The notes beneath the pieces were generated by a model. That model was not told the origin of the DNA and searched no databases. It worked only from the letters and a program-made list of their open reading frames with translations. A stretch of DNA of 33,044 nt from an archaeon (GTDB lineage Archaea > Nanobdellota > Nanobdellia > Pacearchaeales > GW2011-AR1): the NCBI GenBank assembly GCA_018651605.1, contig JABIDS010000010.1, forward strand, positions 96,053-129,096, given 5' to 3'. Positions 23,741-30,989 of the stretch are shown here, piece after piece (the first letter of the stretch is position 1; each line of letters starts with the position of its first letter). A program made the position numbers and the translations under genes.

Positions 23741-25288
23741 ATGAAACAAAAATTAAACAAAAAAGAGAAAACAACTCTCAACAACTCTCTCAAATTAATA
23801 GCAAAATCCTCATTCATATTATTCCTTTTCATAATCTTCTCAAAAATAATAACTCTTCTTTACAGAATAGTTATCTCAGGAATAAGTCCAGAAGTTTACG
23901 GATTATTTTCATTAGCAGTAATGGTTTCAGGATGGATAATAGCATTTGCTTCATTAGGACTATTAGGAGGAGTAATAAGATATGCTGCATATTATAGAGG
24001 GAAAAAAGAAATAAACAAAATAAATTACTTAATAAAAATATCCTTAACAGCATCGCTAATTTCAAGTATTCTCGGTGGAATTTTATTATTTATCTTAGCA
24101 GAATTCATTTCAATTCAAATTTTCAACAAACCAGATTTAATAATCTATCTAAAAGGATTCAGTTTAGTAATTCCATTAACAATTTTAAGCGGAATATTCT
24201 TATCAATAATTCAGGCATTTGAAAAAGTAAAAACCTACTCATTTTTAAGAAACGTCTTAGATAATTCCATAAAACTCCTAGTATTAATAATCCTCATAAC
24301 AATAGGTCTAAAAACAAAAGCAGTAATAATTTCATACATCTCAGGAATGTTAATAGTTTCTATAATCGCATTCTACATTTGCAAACATAAAATACCTGCA
24401 TTATTTCAAAAACACAAATTAGATAAAAAAACAAAAAACAAAATAAAAAAAGAACTCCTTTCATATTCTTGGCCATTAATTTTCACAGGATTAGTAGCAT
24501 TTATTTTTTCATGGTTAGATTTATTTGCAATAGGATATTTCATAGAAGATGTTGCACAAGCCGGAATTTATAGCGCAGCAGTTCCACTAGCAGCTCTAAT
24601 GGCAATTGCACCAAGCTTATTCATACAATTATTTTTTCCATTAATCACCAAAGAATTTGCAAAAAGAGACAACAAAGTAATAAGGGAAATGAGCAAACAA
24701 ATAGGGAAATGGATTTTAATAATAAACCTTCCATTCCTTATCCTTATCCTATTATTTCCAGGAGCAATAATCAATCTTTTCTTTAAACCTGAATATTTAG
24801 CAGCATCACAATCACTAAGATTCCTTGCAATAGGAATGTTCTTTTACTCTATCTTCATAGTCTCTGAAAATCTTTTATCAATGGCAGGCAAATCAAAAAT
24901 AGTTCTTTCAAACATAATTATAGCATCAATCTTAAACTTAATCTTAAATTTCCTCCTAGTTCCAAAATACGGAATCAATGGAGCCGCATTTGCAACAATG
25001 ATGACCTACATCCTCTGGAGTTTTTTATCATTAGCTCAGGCCCACAACAAAACAAAAATAATCCCAGTAAAAACAAAAATGCTAATAATTTTAATAATTT
25101 CAACAATCCCAACAATAATATTATTTTACACAAAAAAAATAATCCCTCCAAACTCAATCACCCTCGCACTCCAAACCTCTTTATTCCTATTAATCTATAT
25201 TCTTTTAATCTTCACAACAAAATCTTTAGATAAAAATGATTTAATGGTTTTAACAGCAATTAAGAATAAGGTTAAGGAGAAGATTTAA
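23741..25288 (+). CDS. Wzx-like polysaccharide flippase (MOP superfamily)
   Basis: A 515-residue polytopic membrane protein with about 12-14 hydrophobic segments from residue 26 on. A short charged N-terminus is followed by the first helix and the loop ISPEVYGLFSLAVMVSG, characteristic of oligosaccharide flippases (compare G-x-x-x-Y/F-G-x-F/Y). Charged residues inside helices (RYAAYYRGKK, SWLDLFAIGYF) and the internal two-half repeat are also typical. It should flip a lipid-linked glycan from the cytoplasmic to the outer side of the membrane. It is the strongest sign that the locus makes a surface glycan. The gene ends in a 17-base tail-to-tail overlap with the inositol-monophosphatase-family gene. 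Confidence 0.9.
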   Translation: MKQKLNKKEKTTLNNSLKLIAKSSFILFLFIIFSKIITLLYRIVISGISPEVYGLFSLAVMVSGWIIAFASLGLLGGVIRYAAYYRGKKEINKINYLIKISLTASLISSILGGILLFILAEFISIQIFNKPDLIIYLKGFSLVIPLTILSGIFLSIIQAFEKVKTYSFLRNVLDNSIKLLVLIILITIGLKTKAVIISYISGMLIVSIIAFYICKHKIPALFQKHKLDKKTKNKIKKELLSYSWPLIFTGLVAFIFSWLDLFAIGYFIEDVAQAGIYSAAVPLAALMAIAPSLFIQLFFPLITKEFAKRDNKVIREMSKQIGKWILIINLPFLILILLFPGAIINLFFKPEYLAASQSLRFLAIGMFFYSIFIVSENLLSMAGKSKIVLSNIIIASILNLILNFLLVPKYGINGAAFATMMTYILWSFLSLAQAHNKTKIIPVKTKMLIILIISTIPTIILFYTKKIIPPNSITLALQTSLFLLIYILLIFTTKSLDKNDLMVLTAIKNKVKEKI

Positions 25289-26120
25289 TCATCCCAACTA
25301 ATTCTCTAGCAAGTTGAGGAGTTCTAGCTGCAACAATAGAATACCTTTTATCAAAATCATAAGGCAAATCACCAGCCCTCTTACCATCAAAAGTTAAAAC
25401 AGCTCCACCACTAGCTTCAATCATTGGAATTCCTGCAACAAGCTCCTCAGGTTTTTGAACAGGACAAATATAGGCATCACTTCCCCCACTAGCAACTTCC
25501 ATTAAATGATAACCAGCACAACTAACATTTTTTCTCCAAGATTTGGCAAGAATATCGTCATAGGGTTTAGTATCTTCAGGAATCTCTCTGGGACCAAAAT
25601 CCAAACTAAGATTTAAAAAATTATCTTTTGTTAAATCCGAAATAGATTTAATTCTAGGAGATTCAGGTTTCTGAGGAATATTTCCTTTATCATTTACAAA
25701 ATAAACATTTCCATTATCAAAATATCCTCTCTTACTACTCACATGATCATAAATTCCTGCCCAAACTGCTTCTCCCAATGTTTTGGGCTCAGGACTATCA
25801 AAAATAGTCGCAATAGAACAATAAAAAAAAGAACCATTAACAAAATTATTAGTTCCATCAACAGGGTCAAAAGCTATCAAACCTAAAGGATTCTCACATA
25901 ATACTCTTCGCCTTTTTTCCTCACCATCCAAATTAACCGGAATTTTCTTAAGAAAATCTGCAACAGCATCTTCAATCATAACATCCGCCTTAGCAACTAT
26001 TTCTTTAGAACCCCCAATTTCAATAACTTCTCTAAATTCAGGATTATCAACAATTCCTTTAGAAATATGAAGAATCTCTTTTCCAATATAATCCACACGA
26101 TATTTATCTGAAAATCCCAT
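25272..26120 (-). CDS. Inositol-monophosphatase-family phosphatase
   Basis: A 282-residue protein of the IMPase/FBPase superfamily. GEEKRRR marks the first metal site, and FDPVDGTNNFVNG is the canonical DPxDGTxN motif B. The last motif, normally WDxAAG, reads EELVAG here, so the metal-binding Asp appears replaced by Glu; EASGGAVLTFDG after it is normal. Family members hydrolyse inositol phosphates, fructose bisphosphate, adenosine 3',5'-bisphosphate or sugar phosphates. In this locus a sugar-phosphate phosphatase step between the kinase and nucleotidyltransferase reactions is possible (inference). The track's longer reading starts with GTG at 26129; the ATG at 26120 sits at the expected distance from the TATA-like box and is preferred. 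Confidence 0.86.
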   Translation of the reverse strand: MGFSDKYRVDYIGKEILHISKGIVDNPEFREVIEIGGSKEIVAKADVMIEDAVADFLKKIPVNLDGEEKRRRVLCENPLGLIAFDPVDGTNNFVNGSFFYCSIATIFDSPEPKTLGEAVWAGIYDHVSSKRGYFDNGNVYFVNDKGNIPQKPESPRIKSISDLTKDNFLNLSLDFGPREIPEDTKPYDDILAKSWRKNVSCAGYHLMEVASGGSDAYICPVQKPEELVAGIPMIEASGGAVLTFDGKRAGDLPYDFDKRYSIVAARTPQLARELVGMIKSSP

Positions 26121-26141
26121 CCCAACCACAACAAATCATCC

Positions 26142-26151
26142 TTTTTAAAAA
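26142..26151 (-). promoter_or_regulatory. TATA-like box for the phosphatase gene
   Basis: TTTTTAAAAA (palindromic) centred about 26 bases before the ATG at 26120. Confidence 0.55.
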
Positions 26152-26201
26152 TTATCTCACTCAAAAATAACCAATCCCCTAACACACTTCAACTTAAAAC
26201 A

Positions 26202-28238
26202 CTAATCCCCCAACACCCGCCTTTTCAACCTCAACTTTGTCATCTCCTCCAAATGTTTCCGAGCATCAATACCAAACCTTCTCTCAATCATCTCCAAATA
26301 TCTCTCACTAGTAAAATAATCATCAAACCCAGAATCTCTAAATCTCAAAACTTCCGCAGAACTCAAATGCTTAGTGGCAAGAGGCAAAAAATTATAACCA
26401 TGCTGCGCATAATCTTCCCATTTCTCAGGCAACTTCAAACCTTTTTCCAAAGCCTCCAAATAAAGTTTAGAACCAGGATAAGCAGTAGCACAATAAAAAT
26501 TCGCAAACTCACAATTCAATTCCTTAGCCAAATCAAGAGTCTTCCTCATACTCTCTAAATCATCTTCAGGTAAACCAAAGATATAATTACCAATAACATT
26601 TATCCCAGCATCCTGCACCTTCCCAACAATCTCTCGAATATCTCCCTCCAAAAACCTCCCCTTTGAAACACTTTTTCTAACCTCTTCATCTCCAGATTCA
26701 ATCCCAAGAGCAAACCAATTAAAACCAGCCCTCTTCAAAATAGGCAAATCATTTTCATTAACAGTATCAATCCTAGCATAAACCCAAATATTTAAATCAT
26801 AACCTCTTTCAATAATCCCATTTGCAATGGCAAGAAAATGCTCAGGCTTTAAAACAAAAAGCTCGTCAATAAACTTAATATTTTTAACACCATACTTATT
26901 AACTAAAATATCTAACTGTTTCAAAACCCATTCTACAGACCAAGTCCGATAAGAAGGTTTACCAAATGGAGCATTAATACAGCAAAAACTACAATTAAAT
27001 GGACAACCCAAACTAGTAGAAATAGATGCATAACTTTTTCTAGAATTCAAATCATGCAAACAATGCCAATTGTGTGCCTTATATTTATCCATGGGTAACA
27101 AGTCCCATGCAACATCTGACAATTCAGAATCCAAATCTTGAACAATAGGAGCAACAACATTATGCAAAATCATTCCTTCAGAAGAATACCACAAACCAGG
27201 AACCTCGCTAAGAGCATCACCAGAAACCAAACCCAACAAAGTATAAAACCCTTCACCTTCTGCAACATAATCACATTCAACTTCCAGAAGTGTTCTCTTA
27301 GGTAATGAAGAAGGATGAACCCCGCTCAAAATTATCTTCAACATAGAATCTCTTTTCTTTATTTCCTTACACAACTCTTCAACAGAATTCATTAACTGAG
27401 TAGAAGCAGAAGGATGTTGCCCATAAACAACAATATTAACCACCTTAGCACCCTGCTTAACAATCTCCTCTGCACTTTCTTCAACACTTAAATTCTCAGC
27501 ATTACAATCTAAAATATCAACCCTCTTACCCTTACTCCTCAAAAAACCAGCACTCAAACCAGCCCAAAACGGAGGCTCAATAGCTGAAAAATCCTTACTC
27601 AAATCCTGATAAACTTTTTTCTTAATAGAACCAGGATTAACAAATAAAACATCTAAATCATCTCCAACATTCACAACCTTTTCCTCATACAAATCTTCTT
27701 TCTTAATCTCTGCATTATACAAATCACCAACTTCAATAATCAATGTCGACTTATCACTTTCCAACGCCCTCTGATAAACAGAAAAAATATCTTCAGCTCT
27801 TTCCAATCTAACAACTTCAATCTCTTTAAAAATTTCTTTAAATCCAGAAGTATAATCCGAACAATGTTGCACACCTGGATACAATGGAGAAGTTCCACCA
27901 ACCTGAGTTCGAATAATTACCTTAGGTTTAAATTCCCCATCACTCATTTCCCTAATTTTATCCAAATGATTAACCATTTGATTCATTGCACAAATCAAAA
28001 AATCAAATCTAGGATAAACACTCACAGGAATAAAACCTTGCAAACTCAAACCAATTGAAATCCCCATCTGATTATCTTCCATAATCGGCAATTCAATTTT
28101 CTTATCTTCAGGAATATCTCCCAAACTCCCAAAAATAGCACTACCTTTATACGCTACAGTTTGCCCAACAAAAACAACCTTCTCATCCCTACCTAACATT
28201 TCCATAGATCTTATTACTTCATCCTTATAACTACCCAT
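26202..28238 (-). CDS. Fusion: E1-beta-like ThDP Pyr domain + B12-binding radical SAM enzyme
   Basis: A 678-residue protein with two unrelated catalytic modules. Residues about 1-180 match the pyrimidine-binding domain of E1-beta/transketolase subunits: VVFVGQTVAYKGS, LPIMEDNQMGISIGLSLQG with the likely ThDP-activating Glu54, PVSVYPRFDFL, and VGGTSPLYPGVQHCSDYTSG. The usual C-terminal transketolase domain is missing. From about 195 there is a B12-binding domain (DVLFVNPGSIK, VVNIVVYGQHPSAS, YVAEGEGFYTLL), then a radical SAM core with STSLGCPFNCSFC (C412, C416, C419), KFIDELFVLKP, FALGIESGDEEV and NYIFGLPEDD, and a helical tail. The gene directly follows the E1-alpha-like gene, which supplies the missing ThDP diphosphate-binding half. 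Active ThDP carboligation coupled to radical chemistry is inference. Confidence 0.88.
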   Translation of the reverse strand: MGSYKDEVIRSMEMLGRDEKVVFVGQTVAYKGSAIFGSLGDIPEDKKIELPIMEDNQMGISIGLSLQGFIPVSVYPRFDFLICAMNQMVNHLDKIREMSDGEFKPKVIIRTQVGGTSPLYPGVQHCSDYTSGFKEIFKEIEVVRLERAEDIFSVYQRALESDKSTLIIEVGDLYNAEIKKEDLYEEKVVNVGDDLDVLFVNPGSIKKKVYQDLSKDFSAIEPPFWAGLSAGFLRSKGKRVDILDCNAENLSVEESAEEIVKQGAKVVNIVVYGQHPSASTQLMNSVEELCKEIKKRDSMLKIILSGVHPSSLPKRTLLEVECDYVAEGEGFYTLLGLVSGDALSEVPGLWYSSEGMILHNVVAPIVQDLDSELSDVAWDLLPMDKYKAHNWHCLHDLNSRKSYASISTSLGCPFNCSFCCINAPFGKPSYRTWSVEWVLKQLDILVNKYGVKNIKFIDELFVLKPEHFLAIANGIIERGYDLNIWVYARIDTVNENDLPILKRAGFNWFALGIESGDEEVRKSVSKGRFLEGDIREIVGKVQDAGINVIGNYIFGLPEDDLESMRKTLDLAKELNCEFANFYCATAYPGSKLYLEALEKGLKLPEKWEDYAQHGYNFLPLATKHLSSAEVLRFRDSGFDDYFTSERYLEMIERRFGIDARKHLEEMTKLRLKRRVLGD

Positions 28239-28832
28239 TTAAAACTCCACCCACTGCCCACAACCATGATGCGGATACTCACGATTATATTTATATTTTA
28301 TAACTCTAACATTATCAAACTCATCACAACCCCAAACATCTTGAGTAGGAGTCTCAACACTCAAACCATTATCTTCAATAACAAAATTAATTCCAAGCCC
28401 ATGTCTCTTTGAATATTTAACACACTCATGAAAAATCCCCATTTCCGCACACATATCTCCAACAAAAACCCAAACTTTATCACGAAGACCTTTCATCTTC
28501 AAACCCATAGCAACACCAACAGCAATAGGCAAAACACCTCCAACAATCGCAGACGTAAAAAAATTATATTCAGAACTATTCAAATGGATACTCTTATTAT
28601 CTAAAATATCTTGCAAAACTTTCTCACGAGGAATTCCTTTTAACAAAGCATGATAATGACTTCTATGTGTAGAAAAAACCCAATCTTCAGAATTAACTTC
28701 CTTAAAAACTTCAATCAATTGCTCTTCATTACCCTTAGAAAAATGCACAGGACTCCGAATCTTCGCACCTAAATACAACTCCTTAATTTCATCTTCAAAT
28801 TCAATAAGCTCCTCTTTCGTCAAACTCTCCAT
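28239..28832 (-). CDS. Short E1-alpha-like ThDP diphosphate-binding subunit
   Basis: A 197-residue protein matching the core of E1-alpha subunits of 2-oxoacid dehydrogenases and transketolase N-halves. WVFSTHRSHYHALLKGIP corresponds to the active-site loop after the first helices, AIVGGVLPIAVGVAMGLKM to the GxxxPxAxGxA segment, and FVGDMCAEMGIFHECV to the ThDP motif start (GD at 125-126), closing at EDN with N155. The third position of GDG is Met, and the chain is much shorter than the usual 320 or more residues. Its stop is followed at once by the ATG of the E1-beta::radical SAM gene, so the two should form a heteromeric ThDP enzyme. The ATG at 28832 fits the TATA-like box at 28853-28861 better than the TTG at 28838. 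Confidence 0.85.
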   Translation of the reverse strand: MESLTKEELIEFEDEIKELYLGAKIRSPVHFSKGNEEQLIEVFKEVNSEDWVFSTHRSHYHALLKGIPREKVLQDILDNKSIHLNSSEYNFFTSAIVGGVLPIAVGVAMGLKMKGLRDKVWVFVGDMCAEMGIFHECVKYSKRHGLGINFVIEDNGLSVETPTQDVWGCDEFDNVRVIKYKYNREYPHHGCGQWVEF

Positions 28833-28852
28833 CTTCAATCAATATTAAAATC

Positions 28853-28861
28853 CTATTTAAG
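28853..28861 (-). promoter_or_regulatory. TATA-like box for the E1-alpha / E1-beta-radical SAM operon
   Basis: CTTAAATAG on the minus strand, centred 25 bases before the ATG at 28832. Confidence 0.6.
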
Positions 28862-28903
28862 CATTTATATTGTTTAGGTAATTATATTATATTTTATACA
28901 AAT

Positions 28904-28913
28904 ATTTAAAAAT
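28904..28913 (+). promoter_or_regulatory. TATA-like box for the Nudix-like gene
   Basis: ATTTAAAAAT centred 25 bases before the ATG at 28934. Confidence 0.55.
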
Positions 28914-28933
28914 AAATAACAACTAAAACAAAA

Positions 28934-29689
28934 ATGACAAAACCAATAATTGATGCACATCCTTCATTAGTAATTGCAACTAATTCTTTAAAAAATAAAT
29001 TACTACTCTCAGTTTATGACTCAGGATATAGGGGAGGGGAAGGACCTTATCCATTAAGTGCAAATGTTATTGGAGGAAATCCAGATATTGAGTATGACGA
29101 GAAAGGACCAAGGCAAGTTCTTGAAAGAGAAATAATAGAAGAATTCGACCCAAATTTTCAATTAAAAAATCCTAAAACAAATCAATTTAATCAAAGAGTC
29201 GCATGGGCAAATCCCAAAGATATAGAATCAATAAGAAACAATCTCCTAGAAGGACTATTTCCTTTATCAGATTTTTATGTTCAAGCAAAACCATTTGCAG
29301 AAGGAACAGCAGAATACGAAGCCATATTTAGTTATTTTTCTTCAAAACTTCCAGATTCAGTTTTTGAAGTAGCTGAATCAAATCTAAGAAGACAAAAAGC
29401 ATTAACTCCTGAAGGTTTAGTGGGAGTATTTACATTAGATGAATTAGAAAATGATTCACGAGGAGATTTAACAACTGCACATGCAACAGCAGCAGCACTT
29501 AATTATATTTTTAAAACAAATCTCTCTTGCAAAGAGGAAATTAAAGTAACACCTATTGGAAGAGGGCCAAGAGATTCATTTGCAGACTATCTCCAAGATT
29601 TCGAATATTCCAAAGAACCAAAACCAAATCATAATAATCCTAAAGAAATGGATCCAAGTTTCCATCAAGTTATTTTTGGAAAACAATAA
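28934..29689 (+). CDS. Nudix-hydrolase-like protein
   Basis: A 251-residue protein. ANVIGGNPDIEYDEKGPRQV followed by LEREIIEEF (REIIEE at 65-70) looks like a Nudix box: the GG, the REUxEE core and the preceding acidic loop are present. The spacing between GG and RE is longer than the textbook GX5EX7REUXEE, and the residue where the second Gly should be is Asp. Nudix enzymes cleave nucleoside diphosphates linked to another group, including NDP-sugars. The C-terminal half (SRGDLTTAHATAAALNYIF) has no motif I recognise. It is a single-gene unit between the E1 operon and a convergent radical SAM gene. If active it might clear unwanted NDP-sugars, but that is a guess. Confidence 0.6.
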   Translation: MTKPIIDAHPSLVIATNSLKNKLLLSVYDSGYRGGEGPYPLSANVIGGNPDIEYDEKGPRQVLEREIIEEFDPNFQLKNPKTNQFNQRVAWANPKDIESIRNNLLEGLFPLSDFYVQAKPFAEGTAEYEAIFSYFSSKLPDSVFEVAESNLRRQKALTPEGLVGVFTLDELENDSRGDLTTAHATAAALNYIFKTNLSCKEEIKVTPIGRGPRDSFADYLQDFEYSKEPKPNHNNPKEMDPSFHQVIFGKQ

Positions 29690-29718
29690 TTATTTCCATA
29701 TCCATTTTCTAAATCTCA

Positions 29719-30882
29719 TCAAGGAAAATCAACACACATTGGATCATCATCTCCAACTTCATCAACAGCCATCTCCTCAATCTGCCTTGCAAACTCCCCA
29801 TAAGTACACCTACCACACTCACCATCAACACAAATAGATTTCAACAATTCTCTATGTTTATAAGAACCCCAAAATTCTTTAATTGACAAAGGAGTAGGAT
29901 GATGCCCACCAAGTTTAAACCTATCTTCAAGCCGATGGTCTGCACAAACATAAAAATGCCCATCAGCACAACACTGAATCATCAAACTTGAAGAAACACA
30001 GTTCTTAAAACTGTGCTTAACTCTAAAATCAGGATTATATTTATGCATCACAGTAAAAACCCTAAAATCATTTCCTTCTTCCAACTCATGACATTTTTTA
30101 AATAAATCCTGAATCGCATCAATATCATAATTCAATTTCATTGCAGCTTCAAAATCTTTTCTTTCTAAATCAACAGGACGAGCATGAAAATCCCTCACAC
30201 CAATTTCCTTAGCCAATTTACAAGCATCATAAACCTCATGCCAATTCTGAGGATTAATCAAAAACTTAAAAGCAATATCAACTTTTGAACCTGTTTCATT
30301 TCTCATTCTAACTAACATTTTCAAGTTTTCAATAACTCTATCAAACTGATCCACTCCATGTATTTTTTCAAAAGTCTCGCTACTACCAGCATCAACAGAA
30401 ACACCTACCCACCTACAATGCATCATCTCACGAGAGATTTCTTCATTAATCAAAGCACCATTAGTTGCAAAAGAACTTTTCATCCCCTTACTTGCAATGT
30501 ATGAAGGTAAATCCCAAACAGCCCGGTTCATTAAAGGTTCTCCACCACCACCCATGCAAACCCCTCTAACACCCCACTCAGCCATAAAATCAATTAAATT
30601 CCTTAAATGCTCTCGAGTCATTAATTTTTTATCTTCAGGAACTTCATCAGGATTAATCACTAAATATCTTTGAGCATTACAATGAGGGCATTGAAAATTA
30701 CATAAATGTCCAGGATCCAAAGACAATTCAATCGGCGGAGGCAACTCACCTTCACCCTTAAACCATCTCGCAATAGGAACATAATGAGAATTATACCACG
30801 TCAAACCCTTATATGAATTAAAAGAATTATACTTGCTCTTATCACTCCATTCATCTCCTTTTGATTTCCAATCGTCTCTCAT
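29719..30882 (-). CDS. Radical SAM/SPASM-type enzyme
   Basis: A 387-residue protein, the third SPASM-type radical SAM enzyme in the window. PIELSLDPGHLCNFQCPHC carries the cluster cysteines at 61, 65 and 68. CMGGGGEPLMN, SFATNGALI and WVGVSVDAGSSETFEKIHG are the core strands. NCVSSSLMIQCC, YVCADHRL and CVDGECGRC in the C-terminal part are likely auxiliary-cluster ligands. It is related to the pair at 20481 and 22644, sharing the W-x-x-G N-terminal lead and the AG(S/T)-x-E-x-(F/Y)-x-(K/E)-(I/V)-HG stretch, but is more distant. The ATG at 30882 is 26 bases from a TATA-like box; the longer reading uses TTG at 30900. Its target is unknown, with a glycan precursor likely from context. Confidence 0.87.
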   Translation of the reverse strand: MRDDWKSKGDEWSDKSKYNSFNSYKGLTWYNSHYVPIARWFKGEGELPPPIELSLDPGHLCNFQCPHCNAQRYLVINPDEVPEDKKLMTREHLRNLIDFMAEWGVRGVCMGGGGEPLMNRAVWDLPSYIASKGMKSSFATNGALINEEISREMMHCRWVGVSVDAGSSETFEKIHGVDQFDRVIENLKMLVRMRNETGSKVDIAFKFLINPQNWHEVYDACKLAKEIGVRDFHARPVDLERKDFEAAMKLNYDIDAIQDLFKKCHELEEGNDFRVFTVMHKYNPDFRVKHSFKNCVSSSLMIQCCADGHFYVCADHRLEDRFKLGGHHPTPLSIKEFWGSYKHRELLKSICVDGECGRCTYGEFARQIEEMAVDEVGDDDPMCVDFP

Positions 30883-30903
30883 AAAAGATTCTAACCACAA
30901 TCA

Positions 30904-30912
30904 TTTTTAAAC
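30904..30912 (-). promoter_or_regulatory. TATA-like box for the third SPASM radical SAM gene
   Basis: GTTTAAAAA on the minus strand, centred 26 bases before the ATG at 30882, preceded by ACTACATAAAT as at the 10460 promoter. Confidence 0.6.
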
Positions 30913-30960
30913 ATTTATGTAGTCATAATATAGTTTATTCAAAACTCCATCTCAACAATT

Positions 30961-30968
30961 CTTAAAAA
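30961..30968 (+). promoter_or_regulatory. TATA-like box for the CgeB-like glycosyltransferase
   Basis: CTTAAAAA centred about 25 bases before the ATG at 30990. Confidence 0.5.
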
Positions 30969-30989
30969 CCCTAAACTCCCAAATAAAAC

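Noticed and set aside
26253-26558. 101-residue plus-strand reading frame
   Set aside because: Antisense to the radical SAM tail of the fusion gene, low-complexity Ser/Ile/Lys-rich, no domain.
26202-28238. Possibility that the E1-beta::radical SAM fusion is a chimeric assembly join
   Set aside because: The frame is continuous, the linker is in keeping with both modules, and the gene abuts its E1-alpha partner as expected. Read coverage would settle it.
29556-29837. 93-residue plus-strand reading frame ending in a His-rich tail
   Set aside because: Overlaps the end of the Nudix-like gene and the end of the SPASM gene in other frames; the His/Gln-rich tail is antisense to the acidic end of the SPASM protein.
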